NCBI GenBank assembly: GCA_964252015.1
Contig: CAXULW010000007.1
Span: 101,429 to 165,428, forward strand
Length of the DNA stretch: 64,000 bases
Direction: 5' to 3'
From: CAXSBR01 sp964252015
GTDB taxonomy: Bacteria; Actinomycetota; Actinomycetes; Mycobacteriales; Jatrophihabitantaceae
Shown: positions 1-9,384 of the stretch, one piece after another
How the letters are laid out: each line of letters opens with the position of its first letter
Position numbering within the stretch: position 1 is the stretch's first letter
The notes under the pieces: generated by a model
What the model was told of the DNA's origin: nothing
The model's database searches: none
Seen by the model: the letters and a program-made list of their open reading frames with translations, nothing else
Program-made: the position numbers and the translations under genes

Positions 1-131
1 AGGACGTATTCGTCCACTACTCGGCCATCCAGTCCGACGGTTACCGCTCGCTCGACGAGGGCCAGCGGGTGGAGTTCGAGGTCGCCCAGGGTCCCAAGGG
101 CCCGCAGGCCGACGCGGTTCACGTCGTCTGA
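1..131 (+). CDS. cold-shock protein, C-terminal part
   Basis: This is the last 42 codons of a cold-shock domain (CspA family) protein whose start lies before the window. The second RNA-binding motif is visible as DVFVH at the left edge, followed by YSAIQSDGYRSL and the typical C-terminal strand ending ADAVHVV. The protein would be a small single-stranded nucleic acid chaperone in the cytoplasm. The window holds a second cold-shock gene (29267-29650) with a longer C-terminal tail; this one ends right after the domain, as in the classic 67-residue form. The reading frame has no internal stop and the family assignment is firm. Confidence 0.93.
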   Translation, partial: DVFVHYSAIQSDGYRSLDEGQRVEFEVAQGPKGPQADAVHVV

Positions 132-150
132 CGCAGTCCTGCATGTAGTG

Positions 151-181
151 CCGGCCCGGTTCCCGCAAGGGGCCGGGCCGG
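151..181 (+). terminator. terminator-like hairpin after the cold-shock gene
   Basis: CCGGCCCGG (151-159) pairs with CCGGGCCGG (173-181), with further pairing CCC/GGG inside. It begins 19 bases after the cold-shock stop codon. There is no T-run, which is common for actinomycete terminators. Confidence 0.55.
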
Positions 182-301
182 TGCTGTTCGGCGGGCCGCC
201 GGGCCGCGGAATCCCGCGGTCGGTCCCGGAATCCGCCGCCGGTCCCGCCGGCCCGTGCCGGTGCGCGGAATCCTCGTCGGCCGCGGCGCGTTGGACCGGA
301 C

Positions 302-637
302 ATGAGCGACTCCCCGGTGCGGTTCGGCGCCGTCCTGCAGCTGCACGCCCAACCCGGCCTCCGCGACGACGTCGTCTCGCTGTTGCGCAACTACGCGAAC
401 ACGTTGGACGGCGAGCCCGGCACCGTGCTCTTCGCGGTGGCCGTCGACCCCGCCGACGACGACGCGATCTGGCTGTGGGAGCAGTTCGCGGACGCCGACG
501 CAGTGGCCGGCCACTTCGCCCACGACTTCTTCCGCGCCCTGCAACTGGAGATGGCCGAGCTGCTGGCCGAGCCCGCCGCGGCCCGTCCGTTGACCCCGGT
601 GCTGTACCGCGTGAGCCCAGGCGTCCCGACCGAGTAA
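302..637 (+). CDS. antibiotic biosynthesis monooxygenase (ABM)-type small protein
   Basis: The 111-residue product looks like a single ABM/Dabb-type ferredoxin-like alpha+beta barrel, a fold found in heme-degrading and quinol-oxidising monooxygenases and in proteins of unknown role. The sequence shows an initial strand (FGAVLQLHAQPG), a helix with LRNYANTLDGEPGTVLFAVAV, and the ABM-like WLWEQFADADAVAGHF before a C-terminal helix and final strand (TPVLYRV). The length suits one domain. No catalytic residue can be assigned, so a substrate should not be inferred. It stands alone between the cold-shock gene and a repeat array. The start is ATG at 302 with no strong ribosome binding site. Confidence 0.75.
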   Translation: MSDSPVRFGAVLQLHAQPGLRDDVVSLLRNYANTLDGEPGTVLFAVAVDPADDDAIWLWEQFADADAVAGHFAHDFFRALQLEMAELLAEPAAARPLTPVLYRVSPGVPTE

Positions 638-678
638 CCCCGGGGGCAACCAACGCCGCGGAACCTCCCTGCCGACTT

Positions 679-885
679 CGCGCCCGCGAAGGATGCTGCA
701 GGCGTCCCGATCGCGTCCCTGGTAGGCGCGGGGTCGCGGCACTCTCGCACTCCGCGCCCGCGAGGGACGCTCTGGGCGCCCCGATCGCGTCCCTGGTAGG
801 CGCGGAGTCGCGGAACTTTCGCACTCCGCGCCCGCGAGGGACGGTCTGGGCGCCCCGATCGCGTCCCTGGTAGGCGCGGAGTCGG
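679..885. repeat. 74-bp tandem repeat with internal inverted repeat (3 copies)
   Basis: Three head-to-tail units start at 679, 753 and 827, so the period is exactly 74. Each unit begins CGCGCCCGCG. Copies 2 and 3 contain CGCGCC-N4-AGGGACG facing CGTCCCT-N4-GGCGCG across about 18 bases, a long imperfect hairpin. Copy 1 has a degraded left arm (AAGGATG). The third copy is truncated. It fills the space between the ABM gene and the groEL control region. No open frame here looks like a real protein. Confidence 0.85.
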
Positions 886-906
886 GGTTCACCGCCGGGG
901 CGGCAC

Positions 907-933
907 CTTGCACTCGGGTCGGTCGAGTGCCAA
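907..933. promoter_or_regulatory. CIRCE operator, upstream copy (HrcA site)
   Basis: CTTGCACTC-N9-GAGTGCCAA. The right half matches the CIRCE arm seen just downstream and the left half matches 7 of 9 positions. The N9 spacing is the hallmark of HrcA binding sites. It lies 8 bases before a second, perfect copy. Confidence 0.85.
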
Positions 934-941
934 TATTGGCG

Positions 942-968
942 TTGGCACTCGACCTGGTTGAGTGCCAA
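942..968. promoter_or_regulatory. CIRCE operator, perfect copy (HrcA site)
   Basis: TTGGCACTC-N9-GAGTGCCAA is a perfect 9-9-9 inverted repeat matching the heat-shock CIRCE element bound by the HrcA repressor. It sits 127 bases before the groEL start codon. Paired CIRCE sites ahead of groEL2 are known from mycobacteria. Confidence 0.95.
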
Positions 969-1095
969 CTGACCGGTCCGCGTGGAGGTGTGCAAACACC
1001 TAGCCGTCGCGGGCGTCGCGGGCCGGAGACAGTCGTGATCGCACGTGCTCGACCACAATCGCCAGAAGTTCGTCTACCAGTTAGGACACACACGT

Positions 1096-2727
<1,632 letters not shown>

Positions 2728-2763
2728 GTCTCCGCACGGGACTGCCAAGTCCTGAGCTGTCCA

Positions 2764-2799
2764 ACGAAGGGGCGGTCCCAGCTGGGGCCGCCCCTTCGT
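2764..2799 (+). terminator. groEL terminator hairpin
   Basis: ACGAAGGGGCGG (2764-2775) pairs perfectly with CCGCCCCTTCGT (2788-2799). It starts 37 bases after the groEL stop and precedes the next gene. Confidence 0.85.
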
Positions 2800-2840
2800 C
2801 ATGTCCGTTTCGGTCGGTGGGGTCCATTACGGTGGGCGCC

Positions 2841-3830
2841 ATGACCGACAGCGGCAACGCAGATCAGGGCTTCGCCCAGCAACCGCCATACGGCCAGCAA
2901 CCGCCATACGGCCAGCAACCGCCGTACGACGGGGGACAGCCCGGCCAGCAACCGCCGTACGACGGGGGACCGTCCGGCCAGCAACAGCCGTACGACCCGG
3001 GGCAATACGGCCAGCCATCGCCGTACCTCCAGACGCCGTACGGCCAGACGCCGTACGACCAGACGCAGTACGGCCAGCCGCAGTACGGACAGCAACCGGG
3101 CTACGGCCAGCCGCAGTACGGGCAGCAACCCGGCTACGGCCAGCCGCAGCCCTACGGCCAGCCGCCGTACGGGCAGCAACCGGGCTACGCCGCACCGCCG
3201 TACGGCCAGCAGCCACCCGGCTTCCAGCAACCGGGCGCGTTCCAGCCGTACGCGCCGGGGTACGACGCCGGTCCCCCGGTGGGTAAGTCGTGGATCCAGC
3301 GGTTCTGGCCCTGGATCGCCGGCGTGGCCGCGGTGCTGGTGGTCCTGGGTGTCATCGGCGCGGTGTCAGGCTCGAACAAGAACCCGGGCTCCAACCACAC
3401 GCTGGTCGCACCGGCCAGTTCTGGTAACTACACCAAGCAGACGGGCGCGTTGGCCGACCGGGTCGCCAACTCGGCCAACACGTCGTTGCAGGGCAAGTTC
3501 GACCAGAAAGATCTGCGGGTGGGGGTGTATGCAGCCACCGGATCGTCGGAGCCGGAGTTCGTCTTTCTCGGGGTGCAATCCGGTCAGCTGTCCGACAAGT
3601 CTCCGAGCGAGACCATCGACTCGTTCATGACCGGTGCCAAGGTGTCGAATCCGAGCTCGGCCGACCCTGGTCCGTTGGGCGGGAAGATGGAATGCGGAGC
3701 ATCCACGGACGGCGAAGTGACCTGTGCGTGGGCCGACCACAACACCCTGGGCGCGTTCGTATTCGTCACCCTCAAAGGCTCCGAGGCCGAGGTCGTAGCC
3801 CGAACCTTCCGTAGCGACGCCGAAAAGTAG
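2841..3830 (+). CDS. Pro/Gln/Tyr-rich membrane-anchored protein of unknown function
   Basis: The 329-residue product has three parts. Residues 1 to about 145 are a low-complexity tract of repeats such as QPPYGQ and QPQYGQQPGYG. One transmembrane helix follows at about 156-174 (WIAGVAAVLVVLGVIGAV). The rest is an extracellular domain with two cysteines (MECGAS, VTCAWAD) that could form a disulfide. This N-in, C-out layout, a cytosolic Pro-rich tail on a single span, is common in actinobacterial membrane proteins of unknown role. I start at ATG 2841 and not the GTG at 2817, because MTDSGN leads directly into the repeat. No enzyme motif is visible. It has its own position behind the groEL terminator. 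Confidence 0.8.
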   Translation: MTDSGNADQGFAQQPPYGQQPPYGQQPPYDGGQPGQQPPYDGGPSGQQQPYDPGQYGQPSPYLQTPYGQTPYDQTQYGQPQYGQQPGYGQPQYGQQPGYGQPQPYGQPPYGQQPGYAAPPYGQQPPGFQQPGAFQPYAPGYDAGPPVGKSWIQRFWPWIAGVAAVLVVLGVIGAVSGSNKNPGSNHTLVAPASSGNYTKQTGALADRVANSANTSLQGKFDQKDLRVGVYAATGSSEPEFVFLGVQSGQLSDKSPSETIDSFMTGAKVSNPSSADPGPLGGKMECGASTDGEVTCAWADHNTLGAFVFVTLKGSEAEVVARTFRSDAEK

Positions 3831-3872
3831 GGGTACCACCCCGCAGGTTCACACGCGGTGTCAACTTCGGTG

Positions 3873-5132
3873 TCATCCGATCGCGATGGGAACCAGAGCC
3901 AGTAGGCCCGGCACGACTACGGCGAGCGACGCGGCCGTTCCGAGCAATCGGCGGAACAGTCGGTCCTGGTCCTTCTCGGCGCTGTTGCCGATGATCAACG
4001 TTCCGGCGACGTGGATCGGGTTCATCACCATCAACGTGGCGGGAACGCACACCGCTGCAACGATCCAGAACGTCTGGCCGGAATTGCCGAACGCGGCGAA
4101 CACCAGCGGGGTGATCAGGCCGAGGACGCCGAGCGTCGAACTCTCGATGTTGCACAACAGCGCGGTCATGTAGGCCACGACGAGAATGAGCAAGGCACCC
4201 GTGCCGAGGTGGTTCAGGGCCTTCTGAATCGAGGCGATGGTGCCGATCTGCTGCAACAACCCCAGGTAGGTCAGCAGGCCGCACAGCAGCAGGATGCTGT
4301 TCCACGGGATGCGTGCGAGCAGGGCCTTCTCACTGGGCCGGAAGAGGATCTGCAGTATGACGACCATGGCCATAGCGGTGACGCCGACATCGGTCTTCGG
4401 AAAGACCACCAGGCAGACGAACGCGACCAGGGCCAGCCCCGCACACCACATGTAGACGACGTTCTCTCCTGTCTCGGTCGCTTCGATGGCCGCCGCGGCA
4501 GGCGCCGGCGTGACGCTGTACCCGCCGCCACGGCGGCGCTGGAGGAGATCGAGCTGCTGCAGCCCGACGACAACGACGATGGCGACGACCACCCCCACGG
4601 CCCACAGGCCCCAGCCGGAATAGTCGACGTGGAACTTGTTGGCGGACGTGCGGATGACGGCGCCGGTCGGGTTCAGCGGCGACAGCCCGGATGCGTTGGC
4701 GCCGATCACGACCGCGAGCTCGCACACGTAGAACGTGCTGCGGTAGTTCACGCTGACGGCGGCGATCATCGGTACGAGAAAAGCGATCGGCGCCGTGGAG
4801 AACGCTCCAGCCGTGGACATGGCGCTGGCGATCGCGAACCCGGCCCAGGGCAGCAGCCAGTGCCGGTCGCCAATGCCCGCGTAGATCGCCTTCACCACCA
4901 CGGCCAGCGCGCCACTGCGTTCGAGGTGCGCGAAGAGCAGCGTCACGCCGGCAATGAGCACGAAGAGGTTGCCGGGGAACGATTCGTACAGCGTGGCCGC
5001 GCTGACGTGCGACAGGGCGAGGATCGGGAGCGCGGCCGCCAGCGCCAGCATGCCGATGTTCAGACGCTGCCAGATTGCGATCACCAGCAAGCTGGCGAGG
5101 AACACGAGGGACAGGGCTTGGGTGAACGTCAT
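3873..5132 (-). CDS. MatC-like dicarboxylate/organic anion permease
   Basis: This 419-residue integral membrane protein resembles the DASS/ion-transporter superfamily, with an N-terminal segment like MatC (malonate/dicarboxylate carrier). About ten to twelve hydrophobic spans are visible. The conserved stretches GANASGLSPLNPTGAVI and CNIESSTLGVLGLITPLVF near the two halves suit the substrate/sodium-binding hairpins of this fold. The substrate is not evident. I start at ATG 5132, where AGGAG lies about nine bases upstream; the longer open frame upstream has no conserved sequence. It is divergent from the guanine deaminase gene, with 159 bases between starts, which hints at but does not prove shared control. 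Confidence 0.8.
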   Translation of the reverse strand: MTFTQALSLVFLASLLVIAIWQRLNIGMLALAAALPILALSHVSAATLYESFPGNLFVLIAGVTLLFAHLERSGALAVVVKAIYAGIGDRHWLLPWAGFAIASAMSTAGAFSTAPIAFLVPMIAAVSVNYRSTFYVCELAVVIGANASGLSPLNPTGAVIRTSANKFHVDYSGWGLWAVGVVVAIVVVVGLQQLDLLQRRRGGGYSVTPAPAAAAIEATETGENVVYMWCAGLALVAFVCLVVFPKTDVGVTAMAMVVILQILFRPSEKALLARIPWNSILLLCGLLTYLGLLQQIGTIASIQKALNHLGTGALLILVVAYMTALLCNIESSTLGVLGLITPLVFAAFGNSGQTFWIVAAVCVPATLMVMNPIHVAGTLIIGNSAEKDQDRLFRRLLGTAASLAVVVPGLLALVPIAIG

Positions 5133-5291
5133 GCTCAGCACTCCTGACGGATGAGGTGTCCGTGCCCGCACGCGGCAGGTCAGCGGTGCGACGCAGGTTA
5201 CAACCCCGCGGTGCTGAGCCTGCCCGGGGCAGGCGTTCAAGGCCCGACGGGCTGTAACGCGCCCGACCTGACTCGCTGCCACAGTTATCGC

Positions 5292-6611
5292 ATGCTCTAC
5301 CGCGCCGCAGTCGTCGATACCCCGACCGATCCGTTCGCGGGCGATCCGGCCAACGCGCTGCGGGCCGACGACGACGGCGCCCTCGTCGTCCGCGACGGTG
5401 TGATCGTCGCTCGCGGGTCGTACGCGACGGTCAGCGCCGACTACCCGCACGAGCCGGTCGAGGACCTGTGCGGCGGCATCCTGGTGCCCGGTTTCGTCGA
5501 CACCCACGTGCACTACCCGCAGATCCGGGCCATCGGCGGCCTAGGCATGCCCTTGCTCGACTGGCTGGAACGCTGCGCGCTGCCCGAGGAGGCGCGGCTG
5601 GTCGAACCGTCCTACGCCCAAGCCGTGGCCGACGATTTTCTGTCCGGTCTGCTGCACAGCGGGACGACATCGGCGCTGGTGTTCGGTGCGCACTTCGCGC
5701 CGGCGATGGAGATGCTGTTCGCCGGGGCCGAAGTGACGGGGCTGAACCTCACCGCCGGTCTGGTGGTCAGCGACCGGATCCTGCGGGCCGACCTGCTCAC
5801 CACACCCGAACGCGGGCTCGCCGAAAGCCGCGCTCTGATCGAGCGCTGGCACGGCCGCGGCCGGTTGCAGTACGCGGTCACGCCGCGGTTTGCGCTGTCC
5901 ACCACCGACCAGATGCTGGCCGGGTGCGGGGAGCTCATGGGTGAAGGGGGCGGCGAGAACCCGGTGCGGTTCACCTCGCACATCAACGAGAACCTGGCCG
6001 AGGTCGCCACCGTTGCCGGGTTGTTCCCCGGCACGCGCGACTACCTCGACACCTACGACCGGCATGGATTGGTGACCGAGCGCAGCGTTTTCGCCCACAA
6101 CGTGCACGCCACCGACGACGAACTCGCACGGATGGGTGCGGCCGGCGCGTGGGTGTCGCATTGTCCGACCAGCAACGCCTCACTCGGCAGCGGGCTGTTC
6201 CCGTTACGCCGTCACCTCGAGCACGGCGTCGGGGTCGCCCTGGGTTCCGACGTCGGCGCCGGGACCGGCCTGTACCTGCCGAAGGAGTCGCTGCAGGCCT
6301 ACTTCATGCAGCAACTGCTGGGAGCCGACGGCGTGCCGTTGACCCCGGTGCACCTGCTCTACCTGGCCACCCGGGCCGGCGCCCTGGCGCTGGGCATCAG
6401 TGATCGGGTAGGCGACTTCGCGGTCGGCAAGGAATTCGACGCGGTCCTGTGGCGAGCCCCGTCCGGCAGCGACCTCGCCGTGAACCTGGCCAACGCGAGC
6501 GATACGACGGACGCGCTGGCCCGGGTCTTCGCCCTGGCCACCCCAACGGACGTCGCCCAGGTCTGGCTGCGCGGTGACCCGGTGGCAACGCCTTCCGACG
6601 CGGGGCGCTAA
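5292..6611 (+). CDS. guaD: guanine deaminase
   Basis: The enzyme hydrolyses guanine to xanthine and ammonia in purine salvage and catabolism. The 439-residue product is an amidohydrolase-superfamily TIM barrel. The metal-binding HxH is in THVHYPQ (about residue 76), followed by the PLLDWLERCALPEEA stretch typical of guanine deaminases. FTSHINEN, FAHNVHATDDE and the late GSDVGAGTGL carry further metal and catalytic residues. Length and order match the GuaD family well. The start is ATG 5292; no conserved sequence lies before it. It is transcribed away from the MatC-like carrier and is 47 bases from a DUF4184 gene downstream. Confidence 0.92.
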   Translation: MLYRAAVVDTPTDPFAGDPANALRADDDGALVVRDGVIVARGSYATVSADYPHEPVEDLCGGILVPGFVDTHVHYPQIRAIGGLGMPLLDWLERCALPEEARLVEPSYAQAVADDFLSGLLHSGTTSALVFGAHFAPAMEMLFAGAEVTGLNLTAGLVVSDRILRADLLTTPERGLAESRALIERWHGRGRLQYAVTPRFALSTTDQMLAGCGELMGEGGGENPVRFTSHINENLAEVATVAGLFPGTRDYLDTYDRHGLVTERSVFAHNVHATDDELARMGAAGAWVSHCPTSNASLGSGLFPLRRHLEHGVGVALGSDVGAGTGLYLPKESLQAYFMQQLLGADGVPLTPVHLLYLATRAGALALGISDRVGDFAVGKEFDAVLWRAPSGSDLAVNLANASDTTDALARVFALATPTDVAQVWLRGDPVATPSDAGR

Positions 6612-6658
6612 CCGGCTACGAGGTGCGTTCGGTCGTCGCCCGCCGCTAGCCTGCCGAT

Positions 6659-7405
6659 GTGCCGTTCACGCTGAGCCATCCGGCGGCCGCGCTCGTCCTC
6701 AGCAAGAGCGGCCTCCCGGTGGCGGCGACCGTGGCCGGGACGATGGCCCCCGATGTGCCGATGTTCGTCCCCGGGCCGGTCGGATACTCGTTGACGCACA
6801 GCTGGAGCGGCGTAGCGACGGTCGATGTATTGATCGGCGCGTTCGGCGTTGTGCTGTGGTCGTTCCTGCTGCGCGACGCGATGGCCGATCTGGCCCCGGC
6901 GTTCGTACGTGAGCGGGTGCCACCGACGGCGCAGTATGCACTGCGGCAGTGGGCACTGACCCCGGTCGCGGTGCTGGTCGGCGCGGCGACCCACGTGGGT
7001 TGGGACGCGTTCACTCATGACGGTCGATGGGGGGTCCGGCGCGTGGCCTGGTTGCGGTCCGAGCACTGGGGCCACGCCGGCTACCACTGGGCGCAGGCCG
7101 TATCAACGGTGGGCGGCCTGCTCGTCGTTCTCCTGTGGGCTTTCATCTCGGTCACGCGCCGGCCGCGCCGCCCCCGGCCGAGTCGGATCGGGGTGCGTGC
7201 ACGCGCGGTGTGGCCAGCGCCGGTCGTGGCGGCCGGCGCGGGTGGCCTCGTCGCCGGGCTGATCCACCTCGGTTCGGGCGTGCATGCGGCAGCGATGGCG
7301 GCGGCTGTTGCCGGTACGACCGTATTGGTCGCCGTGGCCTTGGCCCTGTCGGTGGGATGGCAGGTCCTCGACCATCAAGCCCGCACCGATGCCGCAACGC
7401 ACTAG
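6659..7405 (+). CDS. DUF4184 family membrane protein
   Basis: The 248-residue product starts PFTLSHPAAALVL and continues with AGTMAPDVPMFVP and SLTHSW, the hallmark N-terminal pattern of DUF4184 proteins. A later THVGWDAFTHDGRWG adds paired histidines and aspartates. This layout recalls the metal-dependent membrane hydrolase-like YdjM/DUF457 group, but no activity is established. Hydrophobic segments occur around residues 50-70, 100-118, 150-165, 180-200 and 205-230. The start is GTG 6659, right at the conserved N-terminus. It follows guaD on the same strand by 47 bases, so they may be co-transcribed. Confidence 0.8.
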   Translation: MPFTLSHPAAALVLSKSGLPVAATVAGTMAPDVPMFVPGPVGYSLTHSWSGVATVDVLIGAFGVVLWSFLLRDAMADLAPAFVRERVPPTAQYALRQWALTPVAVLVGAATHVGWDAFTHDGRWGVRRVAWLRSEHWGHAGYHWAQAVSTVGGLLVVLLWAFISVTRRPRRPRPSRIGVRARAVWPAPVVAAGAGGLVAGLIHLGSGVHAAAMAAAVAGTTVLVAVALALSVGWQVLDHQARTDAATH

Positions 7406-7505
7406 CTCGGGGCGGTACCTGGGCCGCCAGAGCAGGTTGTCGGGCAGCTGCAGCACGATCTGGCCGCCGGCCTGAACCGCTGGCGTGATCGCCTACCGTG
7501 AGGGC

Positions 7506-8420
7506 ATGACTGTCGTGTGCGTGCCCGATCAGAACGCGATCGAGTTGCTCGGCCGCGTACCCGACAGCGTCACGGTCGTGGCGTGGGACGGGACGGGCGA
7601 TAAGCCCGACGGGCTCGAGCGCACCGAGTTCTGGGTGCCCCAGGTCGAGGATGCCAGCGATCTTCCGGCGAAATTCGCGGCCCTGCCCAACCTGAAGGTC
7701 ATGCAGCTGACCAGCGCCGGGGTCGAGGACGTGGTCGGCCACATCCCCGACGGCGTAACGCTGTGCAACGCCCGTGGCGTGCACGGCAGTGCGGTGGCCG
7801 AGCTGGTGCTGTTGCTGATCCTGGCCGCCCAGCGCCAGCTGCCGCACTTTCTCGACGCGCAGCGCCGGGCCAGCTGGGACCTGGTAGGAGGCGACGATCT
7901 GCGCGAAAAACGGGTGCTCATCATCGGCGCCGGCGAACTAGGTGATCAAATTGTCCGGCGGCTGCGCGGCTTCGACGCTGAACCGGTTCTCGTGGCGCAC
8001 TCGGCCCGCGACGGCGTCCACGCCACCGACGAACTGCCGCACCTGCTCCCGGACGCCGACGTGGTCGTGCTCACCGTGCCGTTGACCCCGCAGACCCGGG
8101 GCATGGTCGACGCCGAATTCCTGGCCCGGATGTCCGACGGGGCCCTGCTGGTGAACGTTGCTCGCGGCAAGGTCGTCGACACCGACGCGCTGCTGGCCGA
8201 ACTGACGTCGGGACGGCTGCGGGCCGGGCTGGACGTCACCGACCCGGAGCCGTTGCCCGACGGCCACCCGCTGTGGCGCGCTCCCGGCACGATCATCACC
8301 CCGCACGCCGCCGGGCACGTCAAGGCGGCCGGCCCGCGCGCGTTCGCCCTGGTCAACGACCAGCTGCGGCGCTACCTCGCCGGCGAGCCGCTGATCAACA
8401 TCGTCGACGGAGCCTACTGA
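7506..8420 (+). CDS. D-isomer-specific 2-hydroxyacid dehydrogenase
   Basis: This 304-residue NAD(P)-dependent oxidoreductase interconverts a 2-oxo acid and a D-2-hydroxy acid. The nucleotide-binding motif reads GAGELGDQIVRRL. The catalytic triad is visible: Arg in VNVARGKVVD, Glu in DVTDPEPLP, and His in ITPHAAGH. The family includes glyoxylate/hydroxypyruvate reductases and phosphoglycerate dehydrogenase; it is too short for the latter, and there is no ACT domain. I prefer ATG 7506 over the in-frame GTG at 7485, as a GAGGG sequence lies just upstream and the protein begins with a normal strand (TVVCVPDQN). The substrate is undetermined. Confidence 0.9.
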   Translation: MTVVCVPDQNAIELLGRVPDSVTVVAWDGTGDKPDGLERTEFWVPQVEDASDLPAKFAALPNLKVMQLTSAGVEDVVGHIPDGVTLCNARGVHGSAVAELVLLLILAAQRQLPHFLDAQRRASWDLVGGDDLREKRVLIIGAGELGDQIVRRLRGFDAEPVLVAHSARDGVHATDELPHLLPDADVVVLTVPLTPQTRGMVDAEFLARMSDGALLVNVARGKVVDTDALLAELTSGRLRAGLDVTDPEPLPDGHPLWRAPGTIITPHAAGHVKAAGPRAFALVNDQLRRYLAGEPLINIVDGAY

Positions 8421-8459
8421 GCGGCGTCGTTCGCGGCCTTCTCGGCGGCCTTGCGCGCG

Positions 8460-9266
8460 TTAGAGGTACCAGGATGCGGCGCTGCCGGTGTTGTGCGGCG
8501 GGAACGCGGCTGGGCTGAGTCCGGCTTCGGCGCGCCAACCCGGTCCCCAGTTCTGCTCGAGGCCGGTCAGGATCTCGGCGCGATGGGCTTCCGACGTCTC
8601 GTCGACCAGGCCGTCCATGGTGCCGCGACGCAGGTGGCTCACGTAGGCCGCGTCGGTGACCAGGCAGCGAAAGCCTTGCTGCCGCGCGCGCAACGCGTAG
8701 TCGATGTCGGCGCCGTATCCCTGTGACGGAAAGGCCCTCTCGTCCAACCGACCGAGAACCGCGGCGACCGGTGTCGAGAATGCGATCGCGGTGCCGTCGC
8801 AGAACGGCACCGAACGGTAGGCCTCAATGATGTCGTAGTCGTCCGCGCGCGGCGGGATCGCGTGGGCACGCTGGTGGAGCCAGAAATCGTCGTAACACGC
8901 GGCGGCCACAGCAGCGCCTGGGCAGTCGTGGAAGCTGCGCGCCATCCAGTAGGCGAAGTCGGGCGACAGCCGGGTGTCGTTGTTCACCACGACGCAGACG
9001 TCGTCACCGTTCTCCGCGGCGGAGTCCAACGCGGCATTGGCCGAACCGATCCAGCGCAGGTTGCGGCCGGGGCGATGGATCGACAGACGCCGGTCCGCGC
9101 GCGTCGGCTCGTAGTCACCGCGGTTGTCGATCACCACGATCCGGCTGTTCGGCAGGACATCGGTGGGGGAGTCGAGCAGGTCGGCGAGCACCGTGTCCGT
9201 CAGGTGCGCAGCGCCGTAGGCGGGTACCGCGATCACGACACGGTCGCGCAGCGGCATGGGTCGCAT
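8460..9266 (-). CDS. family 2 glycosyltransferase
   Basis: The 268-residue product is a GT-A fold glycosyltransferase. It opens with the nucleotide-sugar strand VVIAVPAYGAAHLTD, has VIDNRGDYEP and the rhamnosyltransferase-like NLRWIGSANAAL, and a DXD-type metal site in VVVNNDTRLSPDF. The second half has GYGADIDYALRARQQGFRC, the ED/DID acidic motif that usually supplies the catalytic base. No membrane span is present, so it acts in the cytosol, probably on a cell-surface glycan. It is divergent from a GT-B enzyme (start 9385), with 118 bases between starts. Alternative start ATG 9257 (MPLRDRV) is also plausible. Confidence 0.87.
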   Translation of the reverse strand: MRPMPLRDRVVIAVPAYGAAHLTDTVLADLLDSPTDVLPNSRIVVIDNRGDYEPTRADRRLSIHRPGRNLRWIGSANAALDSAAENGDDVCVVVNNDTRLSPDFAYWMARSFHDCPGAAVAAACYDDFWLHQRAHAIPPRADDYDIIEAYRSVPFCDGTAIAFSTPVAAVLGRLDERAFPSQGYGADIDYALRARQQGFRCLVTDAAYVSHLRRGTMDGLVDETSEAHRAEILTGLEQNWGPGWRAEAGLSPAAFPPHNTGSAASWYL

Positions 9267-9384
9267 CGGCGCCAGGAACTCCTTGAGCCGGTCGGTACGG
9301 AGGGCAGCGATTCGACGTTACCGATCGCGCGCCGTCGCGCTTCGTCTCGAACGACGAACGCATAGCGGTTGGTACGTTGCGCGG

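Noticed and set aside
148..873. Open frame over the small monooxygenase gene and repeat array
   Set aside because: Arg/Pro-rich translation with no domain, overlapping the better-supported gene in another frame and the tandem repeat.
679..885. CRISPR array
   Set aside because: The whole 74-base unit is repeated, including the part that would be a spacer, and no cas gene is present.
8421..8459. Minus-strand reading as an Ala/Lys-rich tail (ARKAAEKAANDAA) beyond the glycosyltransferase stop
   Set aside because: It lies after a stop codon, has no start and is only 13 codons; probably intergenic sequence or a remnant.
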